Assembly (NCBI GenBank): GCA_045648165.1 | Contig: JAZRNL010000051.1 | Span: 1-20,036, forward strand | Direction: 5' to 3' | Length of the DNA stretch: 20,036 bases | Source: RGIG9115 sp045648165 | GTDB lineage: Bacteria; Bacillota; Clostridia; UBA1381 | Shown here: piece by piece, positions 6,956 through 14,500 of the stretch | Layout of the letters: each line of letters begins with the position of its first letter | How positions within the stretch are numbered: the first letter of the stretch is position 1 | Program-made: the position numbers and the translations under genes | The notes under the pieces: generated by a model | The model's input: the letters and a program-made list of their open reading frames with translations, nothing else | Database searches by the model: none | Told to the model about the DNA's origin: nothing

Positions 6956-8500
6956 GTGTACAGAATTGCAACTGCCGCACAGATGAGAAAAAGCGATAGT
7001 GACTGCATAGAAAAAGCAGGAATTCCGGGAATTATACTTATGGAAAATGCGGCACAGGGTTGTGTCTCAGAAATATTGAAAGATTTTCCCAACATCTCAG
7101 AAAAACGTATTGCCTGCTTTTGCGGAAAAGGTAATAACGGCGGTGACGGCCTTGCCATTGCACGGCTTCTCTCCCGCAAGGGAGCAGATGTTACCGTATT
7201 CCTGACCCACGGCGACAGCTACAGGGGCGATGCCGCGGTAAACCGCGAAATTATCAATCATATGGATTTAAGTATTTGCCATATTTCAGAAAACACGGGA
7301 GATATTATCCATAGCTACGATATAATTGTAGATGCCATATTCGGAACAGGTATGTACGGCGAGGTTGATGATGAAACCTTTGCTCTTATAAATTCAATCA
7401 ACAATTCGGGTAAATATGTTCTCAGCGTGGATATACCAAGCGGAATTGCCGCAGACACTGGTGAAATTTGCGGAATTTGTGTGAAAGCTACCAAAACCGT
7501 TACCTTTGCGGCGTACAAGCAGGGAATGTTCCTGTTCCCCGGTTGCGATTACTGCGGCGAAATTGTGGTGTGGGATATATGCACCCCGGAAAGTATTCTG
7601 GAAAATATAAATAAATTCTGCACCGACAGTAATTTTGTTAAGCAAAACCTCAAAAAGAGGGAAAACAATACCCAGAAGGGCGATTACGGGAAAATTCTTA
7701 TAATAGGCGGCAGAGCAGGAATGACAGGTGCACCGTCTATGGCGGCAGAAGCAGCTCTTAAAACAGGTGCGGGACTTGTTACAGTTGGTATTTGCTCCTC
7801 CCTTAATCCAATTCTTGAAATAAAGCTTACAGAGGCTATGACTTGTCCTCTGCCGGAATGTGACGGACACTTATCGGCAGATGCTGCAAACACTGTAAAA
7901 AAACTTATTAAAAAATGCGACAGCGTGCTTTTCGGCCCCGGCATCGGCACTAACGACGATATATATATTATTCTTAAAGAGGTAATGGAAAACTGCTCCG
8001 TTCCCCTGATTATTGATGCAGACGGGCTTAACGTGCTTGCGAAGCATCCGGAGCTGCTTGAAAGATGTAGCTGCAATCTTATTTTCACACCTCACGAGGT
8101 GGAAATGAGCAGACTCTGCGGCCTGGAACTCTCAGAAGTTACAGATAACAGAATTTTAGTTTCTGAATCCTATGCTCAGAACAACGGAGTAACATTAATT
8201 TTAAAAGGACACCACACAATTGTAACAGCATCAGACGGAACACAATATATTAATAATACAGGCAACCCCGGCCTTGCCACAGGCGGAAGCGGAGATGTGC
8301 TTGCCGGAATGGTTGCGGCACTTGCCGCAAGAGATATGAAGGAAGAAATCGCCGCCGCAGTGGCTGTTTATCTTCATGGCAAAAGCGGAGATTTAGCTGC
8401 CGAAAAACTCGGTCAGGACAGCATTGTTGCAACTGATATTATTAAATTTTTACCAGAAGCAATTAAATCTGCCTTAACCATAAACACAAACGGCATTTGA
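6956..8500 (+). CDS. nnr: Bifunctional NAD(P)H-hydrate epimerase / ADP-dependent NAD(P)H-hydrate dehydratase
   Basis: This enzyme repairs damaged NAD(P)H. The N-terminal YjeF_N domain interconverts R- and S-NAD(P)HX, and the C-terminal ribokinase-like domain dehydrates S-NAD(P)HX to NAD(P)H using ADP. The epimerase domain (about 1-215) shows GKGNNGGDGL (57-66), IVDAIFGTG (124-132) and SVDIPSGI (157-164). The dehydratase domain (about 235-505) shows GRAGMTGAPSMAAEAAL (252-268), IDADGLNVL (353-361), FTPHEVEM (377-384) and NPGLATGGSGDVLAG (437-451, catalytic Asp446). The 514-residue length is standard for the fused bacterial form. The GTG at 6956 is preceded by GGAAGGAG at 8 nt. In B. subtilis the neighbours alr and the toxin-antitoxin pair follow in the same order, though there acpS lies upstream instead of rdgB. 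Confidence 0.96.
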   Translation: MYRIATAAQMRKSDSDCIEKAGIPGIILMENAAQGCVSEILKDFPNISEKRIACFCGKGNNGGDGLAIARLLSRKGADVTVFLTHGDSYRGDAAVNREIINHMDLSICHISENTGDIIHSYDIIVDAIFGTGMYGEVDDETFALINSINNSGKYVLSVDIPSGIAADTGEICGICVKATKTVTFAAYKQGMFLFPGCDYCGEIVVWDICTPESILENINKFCTDSNFVKQNLKKRENNTQKGDYGKILIIGGRAGMTGAPSMAAEAALKTGAGLVTVGICSSLNPILEIKLTEAMTCPLPECDGHLSADAANTVKKLIKKCDSVLFGPGIGTNDDIYIILKEVMENCSVPLIIDADGLNVLAKHPELLERCSCNLIFTPHEVEMSRLCGLELSEVTDNRILVSESYAQNNGVTLILKGHHTIVTASDGTQYINNTGNPGLATGGSGDVLAGMVAALAARDMKEEIAAAVAVYLHGKSGDLAAEKLGQDSIVATDIIKFLPEAIKSALTINTNGI

Positions 8501-8567
8501 ATTTAAGTCGGCAGATTTAGCTATACATAAAAGGCAAAAATTACTTGTAGAAATAAAGTCGGTTTTG

Positions 8568-8576
8568 TGATATACT
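8568..8576 (+). promoter_or_regulatory. Possible extended -10 promoter for alr
   Basis: TGATATACT contains the extended -10 TGn and the hexamer TATACT (8571-8576). No good -35 is at the right distance; TTGTAG (8545-8550) is 20 bp upstream. The nnr-alr gap of 121 nt has room for a promoter. Confidence 0.35.
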
Positions 8577-8621
8577 TATACACGAAATAATGCATATACC
8601 GGCAAACAGAGGTTTTTTTAT

Positions 8622-9776
8622 ATGAGAACTTGGGCTGAAATCAATATTGATGCATTAATATCAAATTTCAGGGAAATCCGTAAAATCACAAGCAAGAATT
8701 CAAAAATTCTTGCAACTGTAAAAGCCGATGCTTACGGCCACGGCTTTCTTGAAGTTGCAAAAACTCTTGCAAAAGAAGGCGCCGATGCCTTTGCTGTTGC
8801 ACTCATCGAAGAAGCACTTCAGCTAAGGCGTACAGGGTTCAACCAGCCTATTCTTATTCTTGGCGCAATCCCTGAAGAATCGTACACTCTTGCAGTAGAG
8901 AACAACATATCCCTTACAGTTTTTGCAATGGACTCTGCCCTTGCAATTTCACGGGCGGCAGAATCTCTCGGCAAATGCGCAAAAATCCACATCAAGCTTG
9001 ACACAGGTATGTCCCGGCTTGGTTATGTTGTAGGCGATAATAACGAGAGTGTAATAGATGAAATTATGGAAATCTCCAAACTCCCCGGAATTGAAATCGA
9101 AGGAGTATTTTCTCATTTTTCAACTTCTGACGAAGAAGATGGAAGCTATACTCATATGCAATTTAAGCGATTTATCACTGTTTGCGAGGAGCTTAAAAAC
9201 CGTGGGCTTACAAATATTATAAGGCACATTGCCAACAGCGCCGCCACAATAATGTATCCTGAAACCCACCTTGACATGGTGCGTCCGGGAATTATTCTTT
9301 ACGGCTTGTATCCGTCAAATGAGGTAGATAAATCAAAGCTTAAGCTTACACCCGTTATGACACTTAAAACAAAAATAACACATATCAAAACTCTTGAAAA
9401 AGGAAGAGGCATCAGTTACGGAAAAGATTACATAACCGACGGGCCGACTAAGGTTGCAACCGTTCCCATCGGTTATGCTGACGGATACGTGAGATCGACT
9501 GCAAAAGAGGGTTTGATGCTTGTTCGCGGCAAAAAAGTCAGAATTCTGGGAAGAATTTGTATGGACCAATGTATGATTGACGTTTCAGATGTCAATAATA
9601 TCAGTGTAGGTGACGAAGTAATCGTCTTCTCTGACAAAGGAATCCTGGCTGATGATGTTGCTAAATGGACAGACACAATCAATTATGAGGTAATTTGCCT
9701 TGTGTCGAAACGTATCCCCAGAGTTTATATTAAAAACGGGGAGGCGGTGAAGGAGCTTAATTTTCTTGAGAATTAA
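8622..9776 (+). CDS. alr: Alanine racemase
   Basis: This PLP enzyme converts L-alanine to D-alanine for peptidoglycan. The 384-residue length is normal. The PLP lysine is Lys34 in ATVKADAYGHG and the second catalytic residue is Tyr266 in GRGISYGKDY. Other family blocks are LDTGMSRLG (127-135), HIANSAA (202-208), MVRPGIILYGLYP (219-231), GYADGYVR (284-291) and RICMDQCMID (311-320). The ATG at 8622 has AGAGG at about 9 nt with a T-run in between. The stop codon is 47 nt before mazE with no terminator between, so alr, mazE and mazF are probably one transcript, as in B. subtilis and staphylococci. Identity is firm. Confidence 0.98.
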   Translation: MRTWAEINIDALISNFREIRKITSKNSKILATVKADAYGHGFLEVAKTLAKEGADAFAVALIEEALQLRRTGFNQPILILGAIPEESYTLAVENNISLTVFAMDSALAISRAAESLGKCAKIHIKLDTGMSRLGYVVGDNNESVIDEIMEISKLPGIEIEGVFSHFSTSDEEDGSYTHMQFKRFITVCEELKNRGLTNIIRHIANSAATIMYPETHLDMVRPGIILYGLYPSNEVDKSKLKLTPVMTLKTKITHIKTLEKGRGISYGKDYITDGPTKVATVPIGYADGYVRSTAKEGLMLVRGKKVRILGRICMDQCMIDVSDVNNISVGDEVIVFSDKGILADDVAKWTDTINYEVICLVSKRIPRVYIKNGEAVKELNFLEN

Positions 9777-9823
9777 AAACGCCATGAAAATATCATTTTA
9801 ACGAAACAGGGGGCCTGATTGCT

Positions 9824-9988
9824 TTGTCAAAGAAAAAAAATGCCTCACGTGTTTCCTCTCTTGAGGATCAGTTAAGAAAGGGCTACACGGAAATGGCGGG
9901 GTTAAATAAGGAGCTTGCAGAAGAAGGCATTGCATCCGACAATGAAGCCCTCGTCAGTTCGGAGGAAAAACTGATGGAGAGTGAGTAG
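9824..9988 (+). CDS. mazE: MazE-type antitoxin, short form (54 aa, TTG start)
   Basis: This is a 54-residue acidic protein beginning (M)SKKKNASRVSS, read from a TTG with AGGGGG 10 nt upstream. It holds SLEDQLRKGYTEMAGLNKELAEEG, which aligns by eye with the toxin-binding part of MazE from Staphylococcus aureus (SLEQSLKEGYSQMADLN, 56 residues in total) and with the C-terminal tail of B. subtilis EndoAI (MRRGYMEMAKIN). The ribbon-helix-helix DNA-binding domain of EndoAI is missing, and there is no room for it in the 47 nt after alr. Its TAG stop overlaps the mazF GTG (TAGTG), so the two are translationally coupled. An A8 run lies at codons 4-6. The short length and TTG start make it easy to miss in annotation. 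Confidence 0.85.
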   Translation: MSKKKNASRVSSLEDQLRKGYTEMAGLNKELAEEGIASDNEALVSSEEKLMESE

Positions 9989-10338
9989 TGGTGATTGTAA
10001 AAAGAGGAGATATTTATTATGCCGACCTAAGCCCGGTGGTAGGCTCAGAACAAGGCGGCATAAGGCCCGTTCTGATTATTCAGAACGATGTGGGTAATAA
10101 ATACAGTCCTACTGTAATCGCCGCGGCAATCACAAGCCGCATAAACAAGGCGAAGATGCCCACACACATCGAGCTTCCGGCTTTAGACTTTGGTCTCAGC
10201 AAGGACTCGGTTATCCTCACAGAACAGATAAGAACACTTGACAAGAAACGCCTTAGAGAAAAAATAGGAAAGCTTGATAAGGAACTTATGATAAAAGTAG
10301 ACGAAGCACTGTCTGTAAGCTTCGGTCTTGACGAATAA
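9988..10338 (+). CDS. mazF: MazF/EndoA-family mRNA interferase (toxin)
   Basis: This sequence-specific endoribonuclease of the PemK/MazF family is a growth-inhibiting toxin. It has 116 residues (115 if the second GTG at 9991 is used) and is very similar along its whole length to B. subtilis EndoA: IVKRGDIYYADLSPVVGSEQ, then GGIRPVLIIQND, AAITSRINKAKMPTH, DSVILTEQIRTLDKKRL and VDEALSVSFGL. Because EndoA cuts at UACAU, the same specificity is likely, but this is inferred. Two consecutive GTG codons follow the mazE stop; GGAG lies about 8 nt before the first. A strong bidirectional terminator follows 50 nt later. Confidence 0.96.
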   Translation: MVIVKRGDIYYADLSPVVGSEQGGIRPVLIIQNDVGNKYSPTVIAAAITSRINKAKMPTHIELPALDFGLSKDSVILTEQIRTLDKKRLREKIGKLDKELMIKVDEALSVSFGLDE

Positions 10339-10385
10339 TCACCTTGAAGGAGCGGGAATATCCTTATGAAAAAGCTTATAAAAAC

Positions 10386-10423
10386 AAAGAGCCAATATCG
10401 TACATACGGTATTGGCTCTTTTT
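10386..10423. terminator. Bidirectional intrinsic terminator between mazF and the CNNM gene
   Basis: Arms 10388-10400 and 10407-10419 (AGAGCCAATATCG / CGGTATTGGCTCT, one G-U pair) form 13 bp, extended by two A-T pairs, around a 6-nt loop. TTTTT follows on the plus strand, and TTTG then TTTT on the minus strand. It serves the convergent mazF and CNNM genes. Confidence 0.92.
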
Positions 10424-10424
10424 A

Positions 10425-11690
10425 TTATTCTTCTTCTTTTTCTTCCCTTTCGTCAAGCTTTTCTTTCACCTGAACTGTGATTTCCGTCACTCTGTGGGAT
10501 TCGGTTCCCGTTACTGTTACGGTAAGGTTTTCGTATTCGAATGTATCGCCGTTTTCGGGGATTTTCCCAAGCTGCTCCATTGCCCATCCCCCCGCGGATA
10601 CGCTTTCGGTTTCTTCTATTTCAACACCAAAGAAATCGCAAAAATCGTCCATATTAACCGTGCAATCAACTTTATAGGTATTATCACCGATTTTTGCAAA
10701 GTCCTCAACAACCTCGTCGTGCTCGTCCCAGATATCGCCTACCAGCTCTTCTAAAACGTCCTCCATAGTTATAATACCGAGAGTTCCGCCGTATTCGTCA
10801 ATAACCACAGCCATATGAGACTTATTAGTCTGAAGAATTTTAAGAAGGTCATCAACCATTTCAAACTTCTGTATGTACAGAGGTGTGGTCATAACCTTGC
10901 GTATATCTTTTTTAGTAATACCGTCGGGTGTATAGAAATCCTTAAGGTGGATAACACCTATAATATTATCAACTGTTTCTTCATAAACCGGCAAACGTGA
11001 AAACCGTGTTTTTGCAAACATCTTTGCAATTTCCGACTTATCCGCCGTAACAGGTATAGCCTTAATGTCTACACGGTGTGTGAGAATATCCTCTGCATTC
11101 AGGTCGCCGAACTCAATTGCATTTTTAATAAGCTCTCCTTCTTCGTCGTCGATACTTCCATCCTGCTGAACTTCTTCCACAAGCATAATAAGCTCTTCCT
11201 GTGACATTTTTGAATTATCCTCGAGCTTAAGAACTTTTGAAATAAGCTTTTTCCAACATGTAAACAAAAAGTTTACAGGGGTTAATATCCATATAAGAAT
11301 ACGTATAAATGGTGCAGAAAACATTGCAAATCTTTCAGGAATATCCTTTGCTATGCTCTTTGGTGTAACCTCACCAAAAACAAGAACAACAACGGTTATT
11401 ACAGCAGTGGACATAGTAGCGCCGATTTCGCCATAAATTCCCACGAACATAACAGTTGCAATAGAGGCAACTGCGATATTTACTATGTTGTTTCCAACAA
11501 GGATTGTGGATATAAGTTTGTCGTAATCGTCAGACAGCCTAAGAGCGAGATTAGCTCTCTTATTCCCTTTTTCGGCAAGGGTTTTAAGCCTTGTTTTATT
11601 AAGTGATGAAAATGCGGTTTCAGTTGCAGAAAAGTATCCCGACATAAGGACAAGCACCGCTATTATAACAATGTATTGAGTTATACTCAT
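10425..11690 (-). CDS. CNNM/CorC (HlyC)-family Mg2+ transporter
   Basis: This is a 421-residue inner-membrane protein of the DUF21-CBS-CorC_HlyC architecture. The DUF21 transmembrane domain (about 1-155) has SATETAF (21-27) and GEVTPKS (106-112), both conserved in metal-conducting family members. The CBS pair (about 200-325) has DEYGGTLGIITMEDVLEELVGD from 298. A CorC_HlyC domain (about 330-410) and an acidic tail (EREEKEEE) follow. Related proteins (S. aureus MpfA, B. subtilis YhdP, Thermus CorC) are linked to Mg2+ export or Mg2+ homeostasis; the older name 'hemolysin C' is misleading. The ATG at 11690 follows AAGGAG at 9 nt. It is a single-gene transcription unit with a long structured leader encoding an acidic peptide, described in separate entries. 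Confidence 0.93.
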   Translation of the reverse strand: MSITQYIVIIAVLVLMSGYFSATETAFSSLNKTRLKTLAEKGNKRANLALRLSDDYDKLISTILVGNNIVNIAVASIATVMFVGIYGEIGATMSTAVITVVVLVFGEVTPKSIAKDIPERFAMFSAPFIRILIWILTPVNFLFTCWKKLISKVLKLEDNSKMSQEELIMLVEEVQQDGSIDDEEGELIKNAIEFGDLNAEDILTHRVDIKAIPVTADKSEIAKMFAKTRFSRLPVYEETVDNIIGVIHLKDFYTPDGITKKDIRKVMTTPLYIQKFEMVDDLLKILQTNKSHMAVVIDEYGGTLGIITMEDVLEELVGDIWDEHDEVVEDFAKIGDNTYKVDCTVNMDDFCDFFGVEIEETESVSAGGWAMEQLGKIPENGDTFEYENLTVTVTGTESHRVTEITVQVKEKLDEREEKEEE

Positions 11691-11705
11691 TTTGAAATTC
11701 TCCTT

Positions 11706-11756
11706 AAACTAATGATTTATTCCTGTGGCAGTTTCTAAATCATATCCGTATAGTTT
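11706..11756 (-). promoter_or_regulatory. Hairpin abutting the CNNM ribosome binding site and holding the leader-peptide stop codon
   Basis: The inner stem is ATGATTTA/TAAATCAT (11736-11743 with 11712-11719, 8 bp). The outer stem is AAACTA/TAGTTT (11751-11756 with 11706-11711, 6 bp). A 7-nt bulge separates them on the 5' side. The outer stem ends exactly where the Shine-Dalgarno sequence AAGGAG (11700-11705) begins. The leader peptide's TGA (11740-11742) lies inside the inner stem. A ribosome finishing the leader peptide would open this hairpin, which suggests coupled translation. Confidence 0.55.
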
Positions 11757-11865
11757 GGAAACACACAAAGGCATACTTGCGCAAACAAAGAACCCTGCGC
11801 AAATATGCCTTATATAACGAATAAATACATAATTTAGTATCAGAATCACTATCGTCTGAATCCAT
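11740..11865 (-). CDS. Candidate acidic leader peptide (41 aa) upstream of the CNNM transporter
   Basis: The frame opens with ATG at 11865 and closes with TGA at 11742-11740. The peptide starts MDSDDSDSDTK (five Asp in residues 2-9) and continues with aromatic and basic residues to residue 41. A purine-rich GGAAGAGAGG lies 13 nt upstream, a little far for an ideal site. The open frame lies wholly within the predicted CNNM leader, starting about 36 nt after the predicted transcription start and ending 49 nt before the transporter start codon. Codons 19-33 form the 17-bp leader hairpin. In E. coli, acidic or acidic/proline N-termini weaken the ribosome at low Mg2+ and MgtL uses this to control mgtA; Salmonella corA has the leader ORF corL. 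That this peptide works in the same way is inference. Confidence 0.5.
   Translation of the reverse strand: MDSDDSDSDTKLCIYSLYKAYLRRVLCLRKYAFVCFQTIRI
11768..11811 (-). promoter_or_regulatory. 17-bp hairpin in the CNNM leader (candidate attenuator)
   Basis: AAGGCATATTTGCGCAG (11795-11811) pairs with TTGCGCAAGTATGCCTT (11768-11784) over 17 consecutive positions, two of them G-U, around a 10-nt loop. On the minus strand it is followed by a moderately U-rich TGTGTGTTT (11759-11767), weaker than a standard terminator. Both arms are codons of the leader peptide, so a translating ribosome would melt it. It could act as an attenuator or Rho-sensitive element. Confidence 0.6.
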
Positions 11866-11907
11866 GATTATTATGTTTCCTCTCTTCCATCAATAGAAAT
11901 CGGCTAC

Positions 11908-11936
11908 ATTATACCACTATTTATATTCAATGTCAA
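11908..11936 (-). promoter_or_regulatory. Perfect-consensus promoter of the CNNM leader
   Basis: On the minus strand there is TTGACA (11931-11936), 17 bp, and TATAAT (11908-11913). The predicted start near 11901 gives a leader of about 210 nt before the CNNM start codon. Confidence 0.88.
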
Positions 11937-12139
11937 TAGTTGAAATATAATTTTAATGTTTATAAAAGCAAATATACATATTTTTCTTATGCCAAAACAT
12001 CATTTCAAATAAAATGCCATATAATATGCAATTTTTTATGACTTAATATAGCATACATTTTTTTGGGTTTTTATATGTATTCATTAAAATTTCTCTTTAT
12101 AAATCCAAAAAAATGTTAATTTTTTACCTTGCCAGACTA
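11937..12139. other. AT-rich spacer between divergent promoters
   Basis: This lies between the CNNM and AraC-type promoters. It contains long A and T runs and one imperfect palindrome at 12015-12030 (TGCCATATAATATGCA) that could be an operator. No open reading frame or RNA gene is supported. Confidence 0.4.
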
Positions 12140-12168
12140 TTGACAACTGTTTTTTTTAGATTTATAAT
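12140..12168 (+). promoter_or_regulatory. Perfect-consensus promoter of the AraC-type gene
   Basis: TTGACA (12140-12145), 17 bp including a T8 run, and TATAAT (12163-12168) predict a start near 12175 and a leader of about 70 nt. Confidence 0.85.
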
Positions 12169-12245
12169 ATAATAAGATAGAATTACCATTTAAGTAATAT
12201 ATATTTTATACTAATATACATTTTACAATACCGGAGAAAAATTGT

Positions 12246-14441
12246 ATGAGAAAAAAATTATTAACAAAGCTCAGAAATTTCTGGCTTAATACTGAGCTTG
12301 ATAAAATAATCACCGTTTCGGTTGTAGTTCTTGCAATTATGATAATTGCAGTTTTATCTATAACATCAAGCCAGGCCACAAGAACACATCAGAATACTGT
12401 TATGCGTTCCTGCGAAAATTACACGGATTTTGTTATGCATTCAACCGAAACAGAGCTAAAATCAATCTACAGCACTCTGCACGAATATATAAAAGACCCT
12501 GTGATGCTATCATCAAAAAATGTTTATCGTGAGGGCAAGATTGATTATTCAATAACTGCCAAGCTTTCTGATTTGTTCCGTTCAACAATTGCCGGAAATA
12601 ATATTATTAAGGATATAGTGATTACATTCCCCGACGCTCCTATTGTGGTAACTCACAACGGATTATATTCCAGAGAATACTACCAGCAAGCAAATCCTTC
12701 ATATTCAATACTTTCAGATTTTGGTTCAAAGCAGAAAAAATCTATTTATCTTGAATCACATATTTTTTACCCCGAAGATATAAGTACAGATAATGCCACA
12801 AGAAACCTTGTTATCTTCTATATTACCGACCACTACAGGGTGAATATAATTGTGGATTCCAAGACTTTTATATCTGCATTTGACATTTCACACTTCTATT
12901 CCCAGGATATGCTGATTATGATTACAAATCTGACTGATCAGCTTATACTTTCAAATGACTATGAACGAGCAAAGATGCTTGATATAAATAAGATTTCAGA
13001 AAACGAGTACCTGGTTGCAAGAGATTCGGGACAGATAGGTCTTAAGTATCACATTCTATATTCAAAGGATATTATCAGAAAAGATGTAAATACAATACGT
13101 AACTACTATATAATAGCGTTTCTGATAACCCTTATAATGTTCGCAGTTTTTATTATACTCTACAACAAAATATGGGTTTTTCCGCTTAAAAACTTCGCCA
13201 AGAATTTTCTTCTTGCATCCGGAACCGGTAAGAAGAACGAGCTTGTAGCACTCCTCGACTATGTGGACATTATGAATAAACAGATTTTTGAAATGAGTGA
13301 TTATATTCTATATACCAAGGATACAACCACTAATGCTATGATGATTAACGCCATTCTGTATAGTGCAGCAAAGAAGGATAATAATGAATACAACGCATAT
13401 GAAAGCAACTTTTTCCGTGATTCATTCCCTTACGATAAGTTTGTTCTTGCATACTTTATAACAGGTTCTTTCAAAGAAAGCCTCTCTACCGGGCTTTCGG
13501 TTGCACTTAAGGAAATGAATACAAGATATGAATTCTGCTTCATATCAGATGATGGCTTTTTTGCAGTGATAAACTTTAACGGGTCAATTGAAACCATCAA
13601 GTCAGGGCTCAAGAAATTTATTAATAACACGAATAAAAACGAGGTTCGCGTTGCCGCAATAATATCTGATGAAGTAGATAAAATTGAAAAAATTTCAGAA
13701 TGTACAGAACAAATTTCATCAATTAAAAACACACGTAATATTAAGCAAAACTCAAAGCTTTACACAAAGAACGATATTGCATCTGACAGAAAGCTTCTTG
13801 AGAACTTTGTAAAGAGCGAATCTGAATTTATAAACATTATCAAATCAGGCGATCGCGGAAAGTTAAATGATGAACTCACCAGGATTTTCACTAACACCCA
13901 AGAGGCCTCCTACGGTGATTGCTATAATTTCTTTATATATCTGCACAACTTTATTATTCGTGTAGATTCTACGCAAATAAGCGAACCGGAAACAAAAGAG
14001 CTGCCTTTCCTTAATATTCTCTCCTCAGGAAATCTTGCTGTTATGGATTTTAACAAGCTAAAAGATGCATTTTGCGAAACCTGCCTTATTCTATGCACCA
14101 GAAGCGATGATTCACAAAACAACTACGAGGACGAAATAATACGTTATATTAAAGAAAACTATAATAACTTCATATCACTTGACATTGTTGCCCAAAAGTT
14201 TGGTATGAATGCAAGCTATCTTTCAACCTATATAAAGAAAAAAATAGGTATGTCGTTTGTGGAATATATGAGAACGTTGCGTATAGCAAATGCAAAGAAG
14301 CTCCTTACGGAAACAGACCTTGAGATTGCAAAAATTTCAGAAAATCTCGGCTTCTCCGACACAAGCAGTTTTATCCGATATTTCAAAAAAAGCGAAGGTA
14401 TGACACCAAGGCAATACCGAACCACGAATGCTGATAAATAG
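12246..14441 (+). CDS. Membrane-anchored AraC-family transcriptional regulator
   Basis: The 731-residue protein has a first membrane helix at about 22-41, an extracytoplasmic domain (about 42-286), a second helix (about 287-306), a cytoplasmic middle part (about 310-625) and a C-terminal AraC double helix-turn-helix (about 628-728). The last shows LDIVAQKFGMNASYLSTYIK, then the second helix EIAKISENLGFSDTSSFIRYFKK and the family ending GMTPRQYR. This plan, an outside sensor joined directly to an AraC DNA-binding domain, is common in Clostridia and Paenibacillus, where such regulators often control carbohydrate ABC transporters. No transporter or enzyme gene is adjacent here: upstream is the divergent CNNM gene and downstream a terminator and rplA. 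Its target is therefore unknown. The ATG at 12246 has GGAG 9 nt upstream. Confidence 0.92.
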   Translation: MRKKLLTKLRNFWLNTELDKIITVSVVVLAIMIIAVLSITSSQATRTHQNTVMRSCENYTDFVMHSTETELKSIYSTLHEYIKDPVMLSSKNVYREGKIDYSITAKLSDLFRSTIAGNNIIKDIVITFPDAPIVVTHNGLYSREYYQQANPSYSILSDFGSKQKKSIYLESHIFYPEDISTDNATRNLVIFYITDHYRVNIIVDSKTFISAFDISHFYSQDMLIMITNLTDQLILSNDYERAKMLDINKISENEYLVARDSGQIGLKYHILYSKDIIRKDVNTIRNYYIIAFLITLIMFAVFIILYNKIWVFPLKNFAKNFLLASGTGKKNELVALLDYVDIMNKQIFEMSDYILYTKDTTTNAMMINAILYSAAKKDNNEYNAYESNFFRDSFPYDKFVLAYFITGSFKESLSTGLSVALKEMNTRYEFCFISDDGFFAVINFNGSIETIKSGLKKFINNTNKNEVRVAAIISDEVDKIEKISECTEQISSIKNTRNIKQNSKLYTKNDIASDRKLLENFVKSESEFINIIKSGDRGKLNDELTRIFTNTQEASYGDCYNFFIYLHNFIIRVDSTQISEPETKELPFLNILSSGNLAVMDFNKLKDAFCETCLILCTRSDDSQNNYEDEIIRYIKENYNNFISLDIVAQKFGMNASYLSTYIKKKIGMSFVEYMRTLRIANAKKLLTETDLEIAKISENLGFSDTSSFIRYFKKSEGMTPRQYRTTNADK

Positions 14442-14463
14442 TGGTAAATTAAAAGTTTATACG

Positions 14464-14500
14464 AAAAAACCCGAAAACAAAGTTTGTTTTCGGGTTTTTT
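14464..14500. terminator. Bidirectional intrinsic terminator between the AraC-type gene and rplA
   Basis: A palindrome centred on 14482 pairs AAAAAACCCGAAAACAAA with TTTGTTTTCGGGTTTTTT and has a T7 run at its plus-strand end; the flanking A run gives the same for the minus strand. It ends both the AraC-type transcript and the rpmG-rplA operon, so no rplJ is co-transcribed with rplA. Confidence 0.93.

Noticed and set aside
10366..10470. Short plus-strand frame starting ATGAAAAAGCTT after an AAGGAG-like site, downstream of mazF
   Set aside because: It runs straight through the bidirectional terminator into the CNNM coding sequence and becomes a low-complexity Phe/Ser string; the ribosome site is 13 nt away.
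10344..10754. Phe-rich 136-codon frame opposite the CNNM gene
   Set aside because: It is antisense to a conserved gene and has low-complexity sequence.
11691..11907. Known metal riboswitch (M-box or yybP-ykoY type) in the CNNM leader
   Set aside because: I could not find the conserved core motifs of these classes; the leader is explained better by a peptide frame and two hairpins. A covariance-model search would settle this.
12015..12030. TGCCATATAATATGCA as a firm operator
   Set aside because: It has an unpaired C, lies in very AT-rich DNA and is single copy; kept only as a possibility.
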